Shown here: piece by piece, positions 38,974 to 46,881 of the stretch | How positions within the stretch are numbered: the stretch's first letter is position 1 | Layout of the letters: each line of letters begins with the position of its first letter | Assembly (NCBI RefSeq): GCF_005938645.2 | Contig: NZ_CP042171.1 | Coordinates: forward strand, 4,402,001 to 4,466,000 | DNA: 64,000 bases | DNA from: Pedobacter sp. KBS0701 | Lineage (GTDB): Bacteria > Bacteroidota > Bacteroidia > Sphingobacteriales > Sphingobacteriaceae | Direction of reading: 5' to 3' | Translations under genes and position numbers: made by a program | The notes under the pieces: generated by a model | Told to the model about the DNA's origin: nothing | Seen by the model: the letters and a program-made list of their open reading frames with translations, nothing else | The model's database searches: none

Positions 38974-39375
38974 TTCTTAATTTATTATTATAAGTAACGC
39001 TTATGCCACAATCCAACAACCTTCGCAATATCAAAGAAATACGGATTTCTAACTGTGTATTTCAGTTTCAGTGAAATATACGTTCTATACAAGAATTACG
39101 CCTATCTGTTAAGAAAAACAGTGGTTCTGGATAAAATCTCACAAATCATGTTTTACCCCCTCCATTAATAATTACCCAAAATATTAGATTTGTAAGGGGA
39201 CTAATAACTAATTCATATCAAAATTTTATGGAAATAAAAGCACATTGTAGCTTATTGACTATGGCTATAATGATCTTTACCTACGTCTGTAAGAACGAAC
39301 TAAAAGATACTTATTAGTGATAATTTAATTATTTATAATAAATATATTTTAAATGCTTTTTAATTCTAAATTAAC
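38974..39375 (+). other. Intergenic region with a possible promoter and a very short ORF
   Basis: The interval is A/T-rich. It contains TAGATTTG at 39185-39192, a perfect -7 match, followed 35 bases later by a 29-codon ORF (39228-39317, MEIKAHCSLLTMAIMIFTYVCKNEL) with a hydrophobic core. Whether this peptide is made is unknown; the transcript would reach the zincin lipoprotein gene at 39376. No other gene is visible. Confidence 0.3.
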
Positions 39376-40665
39376 ATGTCAAAAAAATTAACGTTAAAAC
39401 TCTTTATAATCAGTTGCTTTATAAGTGGTGCATTGATTATTTTTAATTCCTGTAAAAAAAACCAAAAACCAGAAGATCCGATAGCGAGTGCCAAAGACTG
39501 GTACTTAAATGACAATGTAAATGGCAATACTATACTTCAATCAAGCAAGGGCAGTAAACAGCAGATTAAAGAGGAAGTAGACTGGTCTAACGCAAGAACA
39601 TTTAAACTTGATAATGGTAACGATGTGGTAAGTGTTCCTGTAAAAATGATTTTAGGCGAAGGAGCACTTGGAGGCAGCTATATGCTTCTATTTGACAAAC
39701 TAAAGAATAATTACAGGGTGCAAGTTGCCTATAGCCCTGAAAAAAATTATTTTAAAGATCATATTAGTGATAATGGGATGATAGCTGTTTATAAACAGAC
39801 GACCAATAATAATCTTATGAATGTGCCCCGAATAAGTAATAAAAATAAATTGATGTCGATTACCTGCACCAGCTGGTATCTGACTACAACTTATTATGCT
39901 TATGATGGAACAGAACTTGGCAGCACATCAAGATACCTCTTTCAGTCATGTAGTGGTGATTTGGGAGACTATCCTGAACCAGACCACGGCGGGTCGATAG
40001 ATTGTCAAGGGGTAGTAGCCGGAGGAGCTTATGCTACGGATTGTGGTTGTATTGGAGGGTCAACCGGGATAAGCGAGTGCCCGTTAAGGGAAGTTATAGA
40101 TAGTGTTAAAAATCCTTGCATTAAAACTCAAGTTACTTGGGCAGGTACTGCTCAGACAACTATTAGAAATATGATGAGAGAAGTTTTTGGTGGACCGACT
40201 GAGGTTGAAAGTTTAAATTTAACCTTTAGAGATGTTACCAATTTACCTGATACTATTTCTGGGGATGCAAAAAGATGGAGTGCAACTAATAATGATTTTG
40301 AAATTCGATTGAACCAAAACACCCTAAAGGGTTACTCAAAGGAATATATTTTAAGCACAATTTACCATGAGATTTTGCATGCATATATGTTCAGTAAATT
40401 AACTCCGGGCCCAGATGGGAAATACAATATTACAACCCAGCATGAAGATATGGCTAATAAATACGTATTTTTAATGACGGGTGCTTTGAAAATTGCTTTT
40501 CCGGGCATCAGTGATCAAGATGCTTGGGGACTTAGCTGGGGAGGCTTAGAAGATACGAATCTTTACAAAACAAAATTAACCAAGGCACAAAGGGATACAA
40601 TAGCTGACGTAAACAAAGGGCATACCAATAAATCAGCTACCAAACTAGGAACATATTGTAATTAA
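39376..40665 (+). CDS. Lipoprotein with a zinc-metalloprotease-type HExxH motif
   Basis: The 429-residue product has a lipoprotein signal (ALIIFNSCKK) and is predicted to be envelope-attached. Residues about 60-200 form a beta-rich domain; a cysteine-rich stretch (CQGVVAGGAYATDCGCIGG) follows near residue 215. Near residue 333 lies TIYHEILHAYMF, an HExxH zinc-binding site as in zincin peptidases; a later HEDMANKYV may supply a third ligand. The context suggests a secreted peptidase or a relic of one. I do not recognise a named family. It is followed after 2 bases by the gene at 40668, so the two are probably co-transcribed. Confidence 0.75.
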   Translation: MSKKLTLKLFIISCFISGALIIFNSCKKNQKPEDPIASAKDWYLNDNVNGNTILQSSKGSKQQIKEEVDWSNARTFKLDNGNDVVSVPVKMILGEGALGGSYMLLFDKLKNNYRVQVAYSPEKNYFKDHISDNGMIAVYKQTTNNNLMNVPRISNKNKLMSITCTSWYLTTTYYAYDGTELGSTSRYLFQSCSGDLGDYPEPDHGGSIDCQGVVAGGAYATDCGCIGGSTGISECPLREVIDSVKNPCIKTQVTWAGTAQTTIRNMMREVFGGPTEVESLNLTFRDVTNLPDTISGDAKRWSATNNDFEIRLNQNTLKGYSKEYILSTIYHEILHAYMFSKLTPGPDGKYNITTQHEDMANKYVFLMTGALKIAFPGISDQDAWGLSWGGLEDTNLYKTKLTKAQRDTIADVNKGHTNKSATKLGTYCN

Positions 40666-40667
40666 TC

Positions 40668-41156
40668 ATGAGATATCTAATAATTATTTTTTTTATGCTA
40701 TTGAGTAGCATAACATTTGGACAAAAAACACCTAAGTTGTCCGTATTTGTAAGTAATTGTGTCGTTAAGGGTACAAAAGGAGAAGCTTATGAGCGTACAA
40801 AAAAGAATTTTGCACACTTTTTTGGATTAGCGCTTTCTTTTGATGCAGATGGAAAAATTGATACCCTGTACTATTCCAGTAAATTGAATCCCGAAACAAA
40901 AAGAATATATGCACTTGATAACTCTTTATTAAAAAGAATTAAATCTTACAACTTTAATTTCAAAGAATATTCATCTAAGCTAGTCCTTTATTCTTACTAT
41001 TCTTATAATTCAACAGATGATTCTGTAAACTACGAAAATGGGTTTTTAGACAGCATAAAGAATTTAGTTCCTGATGCAGTTTCTGGAAAACCTATAATCA
41101 TATTGGAGCCTATAGTTGATGCAAGTCTGCCATCTGCCCACGGAAAAATCAAGTAG
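40668..41156 (+). CDS. Secreted protein of unknown function, partner of the zincin lipoprotein
   Basis: The 162-residue product has a signal peptide (MRYLIIIFFMLLSSITFGQ). The mature part is rich in Ser, Tyr and Lys (SYYSYNSTDDSVNYENG) with no recognisable domain. It starts 2 bases after the stop of the zincin lipoprotein gene and very likely depends on it for translation. A substrate, inhibitor or co-factor of the peptidase-like protein are all possible; none can be chosen from sequence. Confidence 0.65.
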   Translation: MRYLIIIFFMLLSSITFGQKTPKLSVFVSNCVVKGTKGEAYERTKKNFAHFFGLALSFDADGKIDTLYYSSKLNPETKRIYALDNSLLKRIKSYNFNFKEYSSKLVLYSYYSYNSTDDSVNYENGFLDSIKNLVPDAVSGKPIIILEPIVDASLPSAHGKIK

Positions 41157-41335
41157 CGTTTAAAAAAAAATGCATCTATATCTAAGTAGAAAATGAATGC
41201 TGGAAGCCATGTTGACTATTATGGGTGTATTTTACACCTACTCAATGATCTAAGTTATTAGTTATAGTTTGTATTTTTGCGTTTGAGAGCGTTAATATGC
41301 GGGGATTTACCATTCTTTGGGGATCTCCGCACTCT

Positions 41336-41382
41336 AGCGCAAGCCTTAGGGCCTTAACTCAAGTAATGGCCAGACTTGTGCT
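41336..41382. repeat. Dispersed palindrome, copy B
   Basis: Arms agcgcaagcc / gacttgtgct are imperfectly complementary and enclose 27 bases with inner gggcc/ggcc complementarity. On the minus strand it aligns with the plus strand of copy A through the shared end [ga]cttg[tc]gctaga. Confidence 0.55.
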
Positions 41383-41410
41383 TTAAAAGTGCTTATCCAC
41401 AAAAAGTAAA

Positions 41411-41440
41411 CTACTGAGCTGTCTTTCAACAGCCCAGTAG
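41411..41440. terminator. Terminator hairpin of the RadC-like gene
   Basis: Arms ctactgagctgt / acagcccagtag pair with one internal mismatch around a ctttca loop. On the minus strand it follows the stop codon of the gene at 41445 directly and is trailed by tttacttttt; on the plus strand by tatttt. Confidence 0.65.
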
Positions 41441-41444
41441 TATT

Positions 41445-41891
41445 TTAATCCCTATACCCATCCCTGAAACTATAATGCGTTTGTGCATTACAGATTACAT
41501 AATCGATAATTTCGATGTTTAGCTTTGCGCAGGTATTAAAACAGGTGCTTACAAAAAGTTCATCTAGGGGGTTAACCTTAATGCTTTTTACATCGCAATA
41601 GTTTAACACCAGTACACCATAAGCATTACAGGCAACGGCCAAGCCTGCCAGTTGCTGTATGCAGTTAATTGGTTTTGCCTGTTGCTTTAGCTTGTGCCAG
41701 CAAAAAACCTCGTGGTTTTGGTTTACAAACAGTACATACCAATCGCAGGCTTTACCAGATGATGGTTTGCCACGGAGCTGTTTTAAAAATTGAATTGAAT
41801 TTTGGACCAGGTTTACGTTTACCTGTCTTTTGAGTGTGTGATAACTAAACTCCAGTTTAGCTAAAGTAATTTGATTTTTTGTTAGGTGCAT
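41445..41891 (-). CDS. RadC-like JAB-domain protein lacking the metal-binding motif
   Basis: I chose the ATG at 41891; the longer frame to 42080 runs through repeat DNA and gives an unlikely leader. The 148-residue product ends LNIEIIDYVICNAQTHYSFRDGY, which closely parallels the end of RadC/JAB domains (GI-LLDHIIIG...YSFR). The preceding parts also fit (WYVLFVNQNHEVF; LAVACNAYGVLVLNYCDVKS). At the place of the HNHPSG metal-binding motif it has NYCDVK, so the JAMM zinc ligands are missing. RadC-like proteins in Bacteroidetes are typical passengers of genomic islands. This one is probably catalytically dead or has a binding role. Confidence 0.7.
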   Translation of the reverse strand: MHLTKNQITLAKLEFSYHTLKRQVNVNLVQNSIQFLKQLRGKPSSGKACDWYVLFVNQNHEVFCWHKLKQQAKPINCIQQLAGLAVACNAYGVLVLNYCDVKSIKVNPLDELFVSTCFNTCAKLNIEIIDYVICNAQTHYSFRDGYRD

Positions 41892-42288
41892 TTTAAAAAA
41901 ATTAAATACATGCCCAACTGTGTTCGCGATATAAATATAGCAAAATATGATCAGATGCAAAAATAAATTGAGGGTGATGAAAAAGATTTTAGTTTTGGTT
42001 TTGGTTTTGAAAAATGGACCCAGACTTCCGACCTCGGTCGCCCACCTCCCGACCAAAAAGATTGCTTCACACCATCGCAACGTTCCAACCCTTCAGTTCG
42101 CAATGACGAAGCGGAGCATTTAATTATCAATAACCAAATTTCAATGAACAGGTAGCGACCGTATATTGAACGATCACGGTAACGCACCAAACCTCGGTCC
42201 CCGGTCACCCAACTCCTGACTAATTTACCATTCCCAAAACAATTGCCTTTTAAAAAGAATTATATAAGTACACCTATAACCTTTTGAT
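41892..42288. other. Intergenic region with short dispersed repeats
   Basis: No gene seen. It contains a gttccaacccttcagttcgcaatgacgaag element (42083-42112, related to 44433-44464 and 46596-46624) and two degenerate cagacttccgacctcgg / aacctcggtccccggtc stretches (about 42010-42050 and 42190-42222) of a type found in many gaps of this window. Confidence 0.5.
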
Positions 42289-42480
42289 ATGAAAACGAAA
42301 ATAATAATCTTAGTGGCCGCCTTTGGCCTGGCATTGTCAGCCTGTAGTGGCAAAAAGGCTGATCAGGAAAATGCTGATAGCATGTACAAATACACCGACA
42401 CCAACAAGGTGATTGATAGTACAAAGACCGATTCTACAGCAGATTCAACCACGAATGCCCCTGCTGATATAAAACATTAA
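42289..42480 (+). CDS. Small lipoprotein
   Basis: The 63-residue product has a lipoprotein signal (MKTKIIILVAAFGLALSAC) and a short, hydrophilic mature part rich in Asp, Thr and Ser (VIDSTKTDSTADSTTNAPAD). Such low-complexity small lipoproteins are common in Bacteroidetes and of unknown function. A clear terminator follows, so it is a single-gene unit. Confidence 0.65.
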   Translation: MKTKIIILVAAFGLALSACSGKKADQENADSMYKYTDTNKVIDSTKTDSTADSTTNAPADIKH

Positions 42481-42497
42481 AGAAAATGAACAAACAA

Positions 42498-42532
42498 AAG
42501 CGCTCATGCCGAAAAGTATGGGCGTTTTTTGT
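42498..42532. terminator. Terminator between the small lipoprotein gene and tRNA-Lys
   Basis: A nine-pair stem (cgctcatgc / gtatgggcg, two G-U pairs) with a cgaaaa loop is followed by tttttt on the plus strand. On the minus strand a T-containing tail follows as well, so it may serve both the lipoprotein gene and the convergent tRNA gene. Confidence 0.7.
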
Positions 42533-42541
42533 TAAGGCTAG

Positions 42542-42614
42542 TGACCCCTCAGGGGTTCGAACCCTGGGCACACAGATTAAGAGTCTGTTGCTCTACCAAC
42601 TAAGCTAAGAAGTC
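42542..42614 (-). tRNA. tRNA-Lys (anticodon CTT)
   Basis: The minus strand folds into a full 73-nt cloverleaf: acceptor gacttct/aggggtc (two G-U pairs), D-stem gctt/gagc (one G-U pair), anticodon stem acaga/tctgt with loop CTCTTAA (anticodon CTT), variable loop gtgcc, T-stem caggg/ccctg with TTCGAAC, discriminator A. CCA is not encoded. The weak pairs are unusual for a housekeeping tRNA, but the molecule should still fold. A remnant of a site-specific recombinase lies a few hundred bases away. Confidence 0.9.
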
Positions 42615-42981
42615 TGGTGGATTAAATATAGGATAAAAAGGGAGGAAGTGCTTTTATTAATAGAGATCAATCCAAAGAAAAATCTTACTCAATTAATTAT
42701 TGTAAGGGCACAAGTCATTCATACCACTGCCCTGCCTATTAAGACCTGCACCAGTAATGGATGGTCGAGTGAGAGTTGTATATATTCCTAGCTACGTAAA
42801 AAGGGAGCTTGCATTTCTAAGTAACTACTCAGATCAGGATACCAATATATTACAGGACTGAAAGAGCCACATAATGACAGCTATTTCAATAAGATTTTGG
42901 AAAGAAATGTTTGATTAAATATGATTGAAAAAGGTCAGGCACTTATTCATTTATACATACAGCAGCAATTAAAGTCTATAG
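42615..42981. other. Gap between tRNA-Lys and the recombinase remnant
   Basis: Apart from palindrome copy D (42708-42751) no intact gene is seen. The segment after 42860 (AlIHLYIQQQLKSIG-like in one frame) may be eroded recombinase sequence, but the frames are broken and I cannot align it with confidence. Confidence 0.35.
42708..42751. repeat. Dispersed palindrome, copy D
   Basis: Arms gcacaagtc / gacctgcac (one mismatch) enclose 26 bases; the inner gccct-cct-tta part resembles copy A. It lies between tRNA-Lys and the recombinase remnant. Confidence 0.45.
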
Positions 42982-43119
42982 GAAAAGCAAGGATTTAACA
43001 TCATACAGCAACTCCTAGGTCATTCAGACATAATTGTAACCCTTAAATATTTAATAGGTCTTGGTGAGGCTACAAATGAGGATCTGAAATACCATATGCC
43101 CGACTTTGAACCTTATTAA
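42982..43119 (+). pseudogene. C-terminal remnant of a tyrosine recombinase (integrase)
   Basis: After an in-frame TAG at 42979 the frame reads GFNIIQQLLGHSDIIVTLKYL and ends with a stop at 43117. This matches the last part of phage/transposon-type tyrosine recombinases: the LLGHS box with its catalytic His and a following Tyr in the TxxxYL context. The upstream catalytic Arg-rich boxes are not found, so the gene is a fragment. Together with the neighbouring tRNA it marks an old integration event. It overlaps the 3' end of the convergent HEPN gene by 4 bases. Confidence 0.7.
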
Positions 43120-44116
43120 TCCAATACGTATCTGAAAATTAACTCACTTTTATTCTCCAAAACCATTTCTTGAAAAGTTACTGTAAGAATGGATATTGCT
43201 AGACAACTTGATTCGTATGCTTTTAACATGTATAGTTCTGCCTCATCATCATGAAGACCATAATTACTTGGAGGAATGTCTAGGTCACCATGAACTAACC
43301 TTGAACGGAAATCATACATTTGTTTGAGTTTTTTATTAAAGTTAACTATTGGTCCCAATAATACTTGAGTTTTGTTAAATATCTGACTAGAAATACCCTC
43401 TTTACTTGAAGCATATAATGCCTCTATTCCTAATAAGGCCCATAATAACTTAATCGTAATATTGCTTTATCATCTTCAAATAGATAAGTAAAAGCATTTA
43501 ATGCTCTTTCTGTTTTCGTATTACTATGTCTATCAAAGGAGAAGTTATTACTACTAAACCACCCCAATACTTTAAGAATTGGAATTTTCTTATAATTAGG
43601 CCAAGCAATGGTTTTTGAGTACTCCAATGTTTCTCTTTGGATCCCATTAGTACTAATGAATCCCTTATATAGCTGACCATCAAAATAAACATCACCTCCA
43701 AGTAAAACTAACGAGCCTGGATGAGCAATCTGAGATAGTATTAATAAATTATGCAACTTGGATATAATATCATTAATGACCAAAGATTTAAAGAATTCAA
43801 AAGAATCAGCTTCTGAGAGATCTGATACCTCTCCCATCTTTATAAATTTTGGACTAATATCTTTATACTTGTTAGGTATTATAAATTTGAAAGCAAGTGC
43901 TTCATTTGGCTCATAAACTCTATGCTTTTGAAAAACGACTGAATGATCTTGCAAGAGAGATATCCCAACATTTATCTCACCTACATATTTTATTTTAAAG
44001 GTTAAAGAGTTATCCAACTCCAACAATTCTTCTATTATACCACCTAAAGAATCAGATTCTTCAATTGTTAATGGCATCAGGGAGGCTTCTATCTTTACTT
44101 CAAAGGAGTCTTTCAT
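43116..44116 (-). pseudogene. HEPN-domain protein gene broken by a one-base frameshift
   Basis: Two frames join into one protein of about 333 residues if one T is restored near 43442. The first (start 44116) ends DKAILRLSYYGPY-stop; the second continues ALLGIEALYASSKEGISSQIF and reaches the stop at 43116. The expected junction is SYYWALLGIEALY. The N-terminal 220 residues are an unrecognised alpha/beta domain. The C-terminal part resembles an Apea-like HEPN domain with MYDFRSRLVHGDLDIPP, which contains the R-x4-H pattern of HEPN RNases. HEPN proteins often act in defence or toxin systems, which fits the accessory region. A sequencing error in place of a real mutation cannot be excluded. Confidence 0.65.
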
Positions 44117-44609
44117 AAACTAATCAAAGGTAATAACTTACAATCAGAATAAAATATAATTAGTCTTCGAATGGTAAGACTACATATTTAACAAGAGGAT
44201 GTCGGAATTATTCAGCACATAAAATCCCTTTCATTTTTCACATAAATTTGTAGCAGTTAAACTAGTGCAAATAACTAGTTTCTTCTTGGGCAATCTAACC
44301 CACATAATTAGATTTCTAACGGCTGTTATAAGGTAACAGTAAGTAAAAAGCAAGGCACCTATCTAGCGCAAGTCTTTACACCTTGGCCTAAACAAGGCCT
44401 AACTTGTGCTTTTATTAAATGTAGAACAACTTCAAGCCTTCGTCCCCCGCCCTTCAGTTCGCAATAGCGTACAGTTTCGCCTTATAAATCCAAACTTCGA
44501 ACCTCCGCTCCTAATCTCTCACGACCCTCATCAAAATATACCCACTAAGCGGTATTGTCTGCCTCATATACGATTGTGAAATTTGCCAATAACAAACAAA
44601 CAATAAGGC
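44117..44609. other. Intergenic region with palindrome copy C and repeats
   Basis: No gene seen. It holds palindrome copy C (44365-44410), a cttcgtcccccgcccttcagttcgcaatagcg element (44435-44466) and a degenerate aacttcgaacctccgctcc stretch (44493-44511). The last 60 bases before the next ATG are A/T-rich with tgtgaaatttgcc at 44574, a near match to a -7 box. Confidence 0.5.
44365..44410. repeat. Dispersed palindrome, copy C
   Basis: Arms agcgcaagt / acttgtgct (one G-T mismatch) enclose an inner stem ggcct/aggcc. Its minus strand aligns with copy B minus and copy A plus through the end [ga]cttgcgctaga. Confidence 0.55.
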
Positions 44610-45686
44610 ATGAAAATAAACAAACTACTATTAAAGGCAATGCTTGTGCAACTGGTTACTACATCCAGTTTAATTGCGCAAGTAAAAAAACCGGCGACCA
44701 AAACGGCTGCTCCGGTTAAAACCAAATACGGCGCTTTAGCTGTAGACCGATCAAATGGTTTTTATTATGGTTTTTCATTCGATCAGCCAAGCCTGGTGGC
44801 AGCAGAGAAGAAAGCGGTTGACGAATGCAACAAACGCGGTGGCGCCTGCAGTATTGTACTTACCTACTCAGGCACAGGTTGTGCCGCCTACCGCACCATA
44901 AACGGTAATGTGGGTACCGCATTTGGCTGGGGCATAGCCAAAACGAAAGAAGAAGCTGATGCAATAGCTACCAAAGAATGTTTAAAAAGAAGCGGCGGCA
45001 TACAGCCTGCTAACTTTGTCTGGACTTGTAATGCAGCACAAGCGGCACAGTTAAAAGAAATATACAATGCCTCACCGGAAATTACAGGTCCGGTAAAAAT
45101 TGGCAACCAGGTATGGACAAGCACCAATTTAAATGTGAACACTTATAGAAACGGCGAGCAGATTTATTACGCAGCCAACCAAAAAGAATGGGAAAAAGTA
45201 AGCAGGGATAAGATTCCGGCTTATTGTTACCTTAATTTCGATAGTAGCAATGAAAAGAAATACGGTAAGCTGTACAACTTTTATGCAGTTACCGATCGCC
45301 GTGGCTTAGCGCCTGCCGGTTGGCATGTACCCAGCAGCGGTGAGTTTTTAACCCTTATTGCGACTTTAGGTGGTGAAAAGGTAGCCGGTAAAAAAATGCG
45401 TGGTACTACGGGTTGGGACGTAAAAGATTCGTACAAATTTGCACATGGCAATGGCGATAACTCATCGGGCCTCAATTTATTGACCAATGGCAGTGCAGGT
45501 GGTGATGAGTATGGTGGCGGAAAATCTTTCCTTTATGGCGTATGGTTAAGTTATTGGTGGTCGGGTAGTACCAAATCAAGTGGCGACAGCTTTGCCTATT
45601 ACCTTGACTTTAACAAATACAGTGAACCACGTGTAACCGATTACAGTAAAACCACAGGCTGTGCGGTAAGGCTAGTGAAAGATTAA
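44610..45686 (+). CDS. Secreted DUF4189 + FISUMP-domain protein
   Basis: The 358-residue product has a signal peptide (ending SSLIAQ). Residues about 38-130 match DUF4189 (YGALAVDRSNGFYYGFSF, paired cysteines CNKRGGACSIV). Residues about 158-357 form a FISUMP domain (Fibrobacter major-paralogue type): VKIGNQVWTSTNLNV, YGKLYNFYAVTDRRGLAPAGWHVPS, GVWLSYWWSGSTKSSGDSFAYYLDF, and a final CAVRLVKD. FISUMP domains are surface carbohydrate- or adhesion-related modules of uncertain role. The combination is found in other Bacteroidetes. It ends at a good terminator and is a single-gene unit. Confidence 0.85.
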   Translation: MKINKLLLKAMLVQLVTTSSLIAQVKKPATKTAAPVKTKYGALAVDRSNGFYYGFSFDQPSLVAAEKKAVDECNKRGGACSIVLTYSGTGCAAYRTINGNVGTAFGWGIAKTKEEADAIATKECLKRSGGIQPANFVWTCNAAQAAQLKEIYNASPEITGPVKIGNQVWTSTNLNVNTYRNGEQIYYAANQKEWEKVSRDKIPAYCYLNFDSSNEKKYGKLYNFYAVTDRRGLAPAGWHVPSSGEFLTLIATLGGEKVAGKKMRGTTGWDVKDSYKFAHGNGDNSSGLNLLTNGSAGGDEYGGGKSFLYGVWLSYWWSGSTKSSGDSFAYYLDFNKYSEPRVTDYSKTTGCAVRLVKD

Positions 45687-45740
45687 TTGCCCGTATCCTA
45701 TAATGCTCATATTTTGGAACCTAAAGGTTTGAAATCACTT

Positions 45741-45780
45741 AATCAACCGGGAATAATCAGATTTCCGGTTGATTTTGTTT
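45741..45780 (+). terminator. Intrinsic terminator of the FISUMP gene
   Basis: A ten-base perfect stem (aatcaaccgg / ccggttgatt) encloses gaataatcagattt and is followed by ttgttt. It lies 55 bases after the stop codon and before the next gene. Confidence 0.8.
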
Positions 45781-45826
45781 AAGGGAATAACAATCAAACC
45801 TTATATTTAGGCACCACAAACAATAA

Positions 45827-46474
45827 ATGACAGACGAACAAGTTATCACGCTAATTGAAAAGGAATTTCAGGAAAAAACGTTTGGTGTAACCGAACAATA
45901 TCTTGAAATCCATGCGCCAATCTACATCAATAATAAATTACAGATCGTGCGGATCGATCGCGACCGTGACAAGTTCATTATAGCTTACTTACCGGTTATT
46001 GATGAACGGTTTTACTTTGCGGTATATATTGATGAGGATTTAGATAAACTGATCAATATCGGTACCGAACCTGATCATCGGGTTTATTTTTTGGCCACTT
46101 CCGAAAATTTCTCAGAAACGGAGCTTAAAGCCATGTGTAGCTTATCGGTTGATGAGAGCTGGAACATTGGAGATTTAAAGAAAAACGGCAGATCGGCATA
46201 TAACTTTAGTGCGCTTAAAATAATGCCCAATAGCGAACCGGATGAGTTTGAAGATAAACTTGATAAGTTATTAACCTATCTGGAAACAGACAAGAAAGGA
46301 GTTAGCGAACTTGTAGAAAAAGCTGAGGGCTACATTCAGGTGGCCATGGATATTCATAATGGCAATGGAATGATTGGTGGTCCGAGTATCAAAAGGGAAA
46401 GCATTGCCAGAATGCACAACCTTGGGCTTTCCATCGATTTCGATCTCTATGTTAGCGGCAATAGTTTCAGGTAG
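45827..46474 (+). CDS. Protein of unknown function, C-terminus DUF4279-like
   Basis: The 215-residue product has no signal peptide and should be cytoplasmic. The N-terminal 110 residues are an alpha/beta domain (IYINNKLQIVRIDRDRDKFII). The C-terminal part (SIARMHNLGLSIDFDLYVSG) resembles the end of DUF4279 proteins, which are typically immunity or accessory proteins of unknown function; this similarity is from memory of the pattern and is weak. It is a single gene preceded by a terminator. Confidence 0.6.
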   Translation: MTDEQVITLIEKEFQEKTFGVTEQYLEIHAPIYINNKLQIVRIDRDRDKFIIAYLPVIDERFYFAVYIDEDLDKLINIGTEPDHRVYFLATSENFSETELKAMCSLSVDESWNIGDLKKNGRSAYNFSALKIMPNSEPDEFEDKLDKLLTYLETDKKGVSELVEKAEGYIQVAMDIHNGNGMIGGPSIKRESIARMHNLGLSIDFDLYVSGNSFR

Positions 46475-46881
46475 AAAACGATTGGCCTTAATCTGGTTCT
46501 GTTTAAGGTGTTGTGCTGAATTATCTACCTGATTACTAGTCGAAACTTCAAGCCTCTGACTAATTCACAAAATAGATTGCTTCACACCACCTCACAATCC
46601 CTAGCCTTCGGTTCGCAATGACGAATCAATGCACATTTAGACCTGAACCTCCGACTTCTGACCAGCCGATCAAAAGATTGCCCGTCATTTCCCGTGTTTT
46701 CGAGGTACGGCCATCGTTAAATAGCCCTGATGGAAGTGAAACGGACAGCAGGACCGAAGCCAACCTAAGGATCACAGCCGCTGCGCTCCAAAAAACCTTT
46801 CAACTCCAAACTGATCTTCTTCTAGTTTTCTCTTTAGAAATGCAGACTTCGGACCTTCGGCCCCTTACCTCCGACTCCAAA
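46475..46881. other. Intergenic region made of dispersed repeats
   Basis: No real gene; a 149-codon plus-strand frame starts here but is composed of repeat sequence and then the antisense of the next gene. Elements: ccctagccttcggttcgcaatgacgaatc (46596-46624), gacctgaacctccgacttctgacc (46640-46663), a gaaacggacagcaggaccgaagccaacc block (46737-46764) and gacttcggaccttcggccccttacctccgac (46844-46874). Confidence 0.55.

Noticed and set aside
41297..41330. Hairpin tgcggggat/atctccgca as terminator of the gene at 40668
   Set aside because: It lies 140 bases after the stop codon and has no T-run, so evidence for termination is too weak.
41951..42208. 85-codon ORF and the N-terminal extension of the RadC-like gene to 42080
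   Set aside because: Both are translated repeat sequence (the cttcagttcgcaatgacgaag element) with no protein-like character.
43116..43358. Separate 80-residue HEPN protein starting at a TTG
   Set aside because: Sequence upstream of the TTG continues in frame as protein-like sequence and joins the longer gene across a one-base shift, so it is the end of one broken gene.
38453..44410. Integron-type attC sites for the four palindromes
   Set aside because: The GTTRRRY/RYYYAAC core sites are not consistently present at both ends, and no integron integrase is in the window; only size and palindromic form resemble attC.
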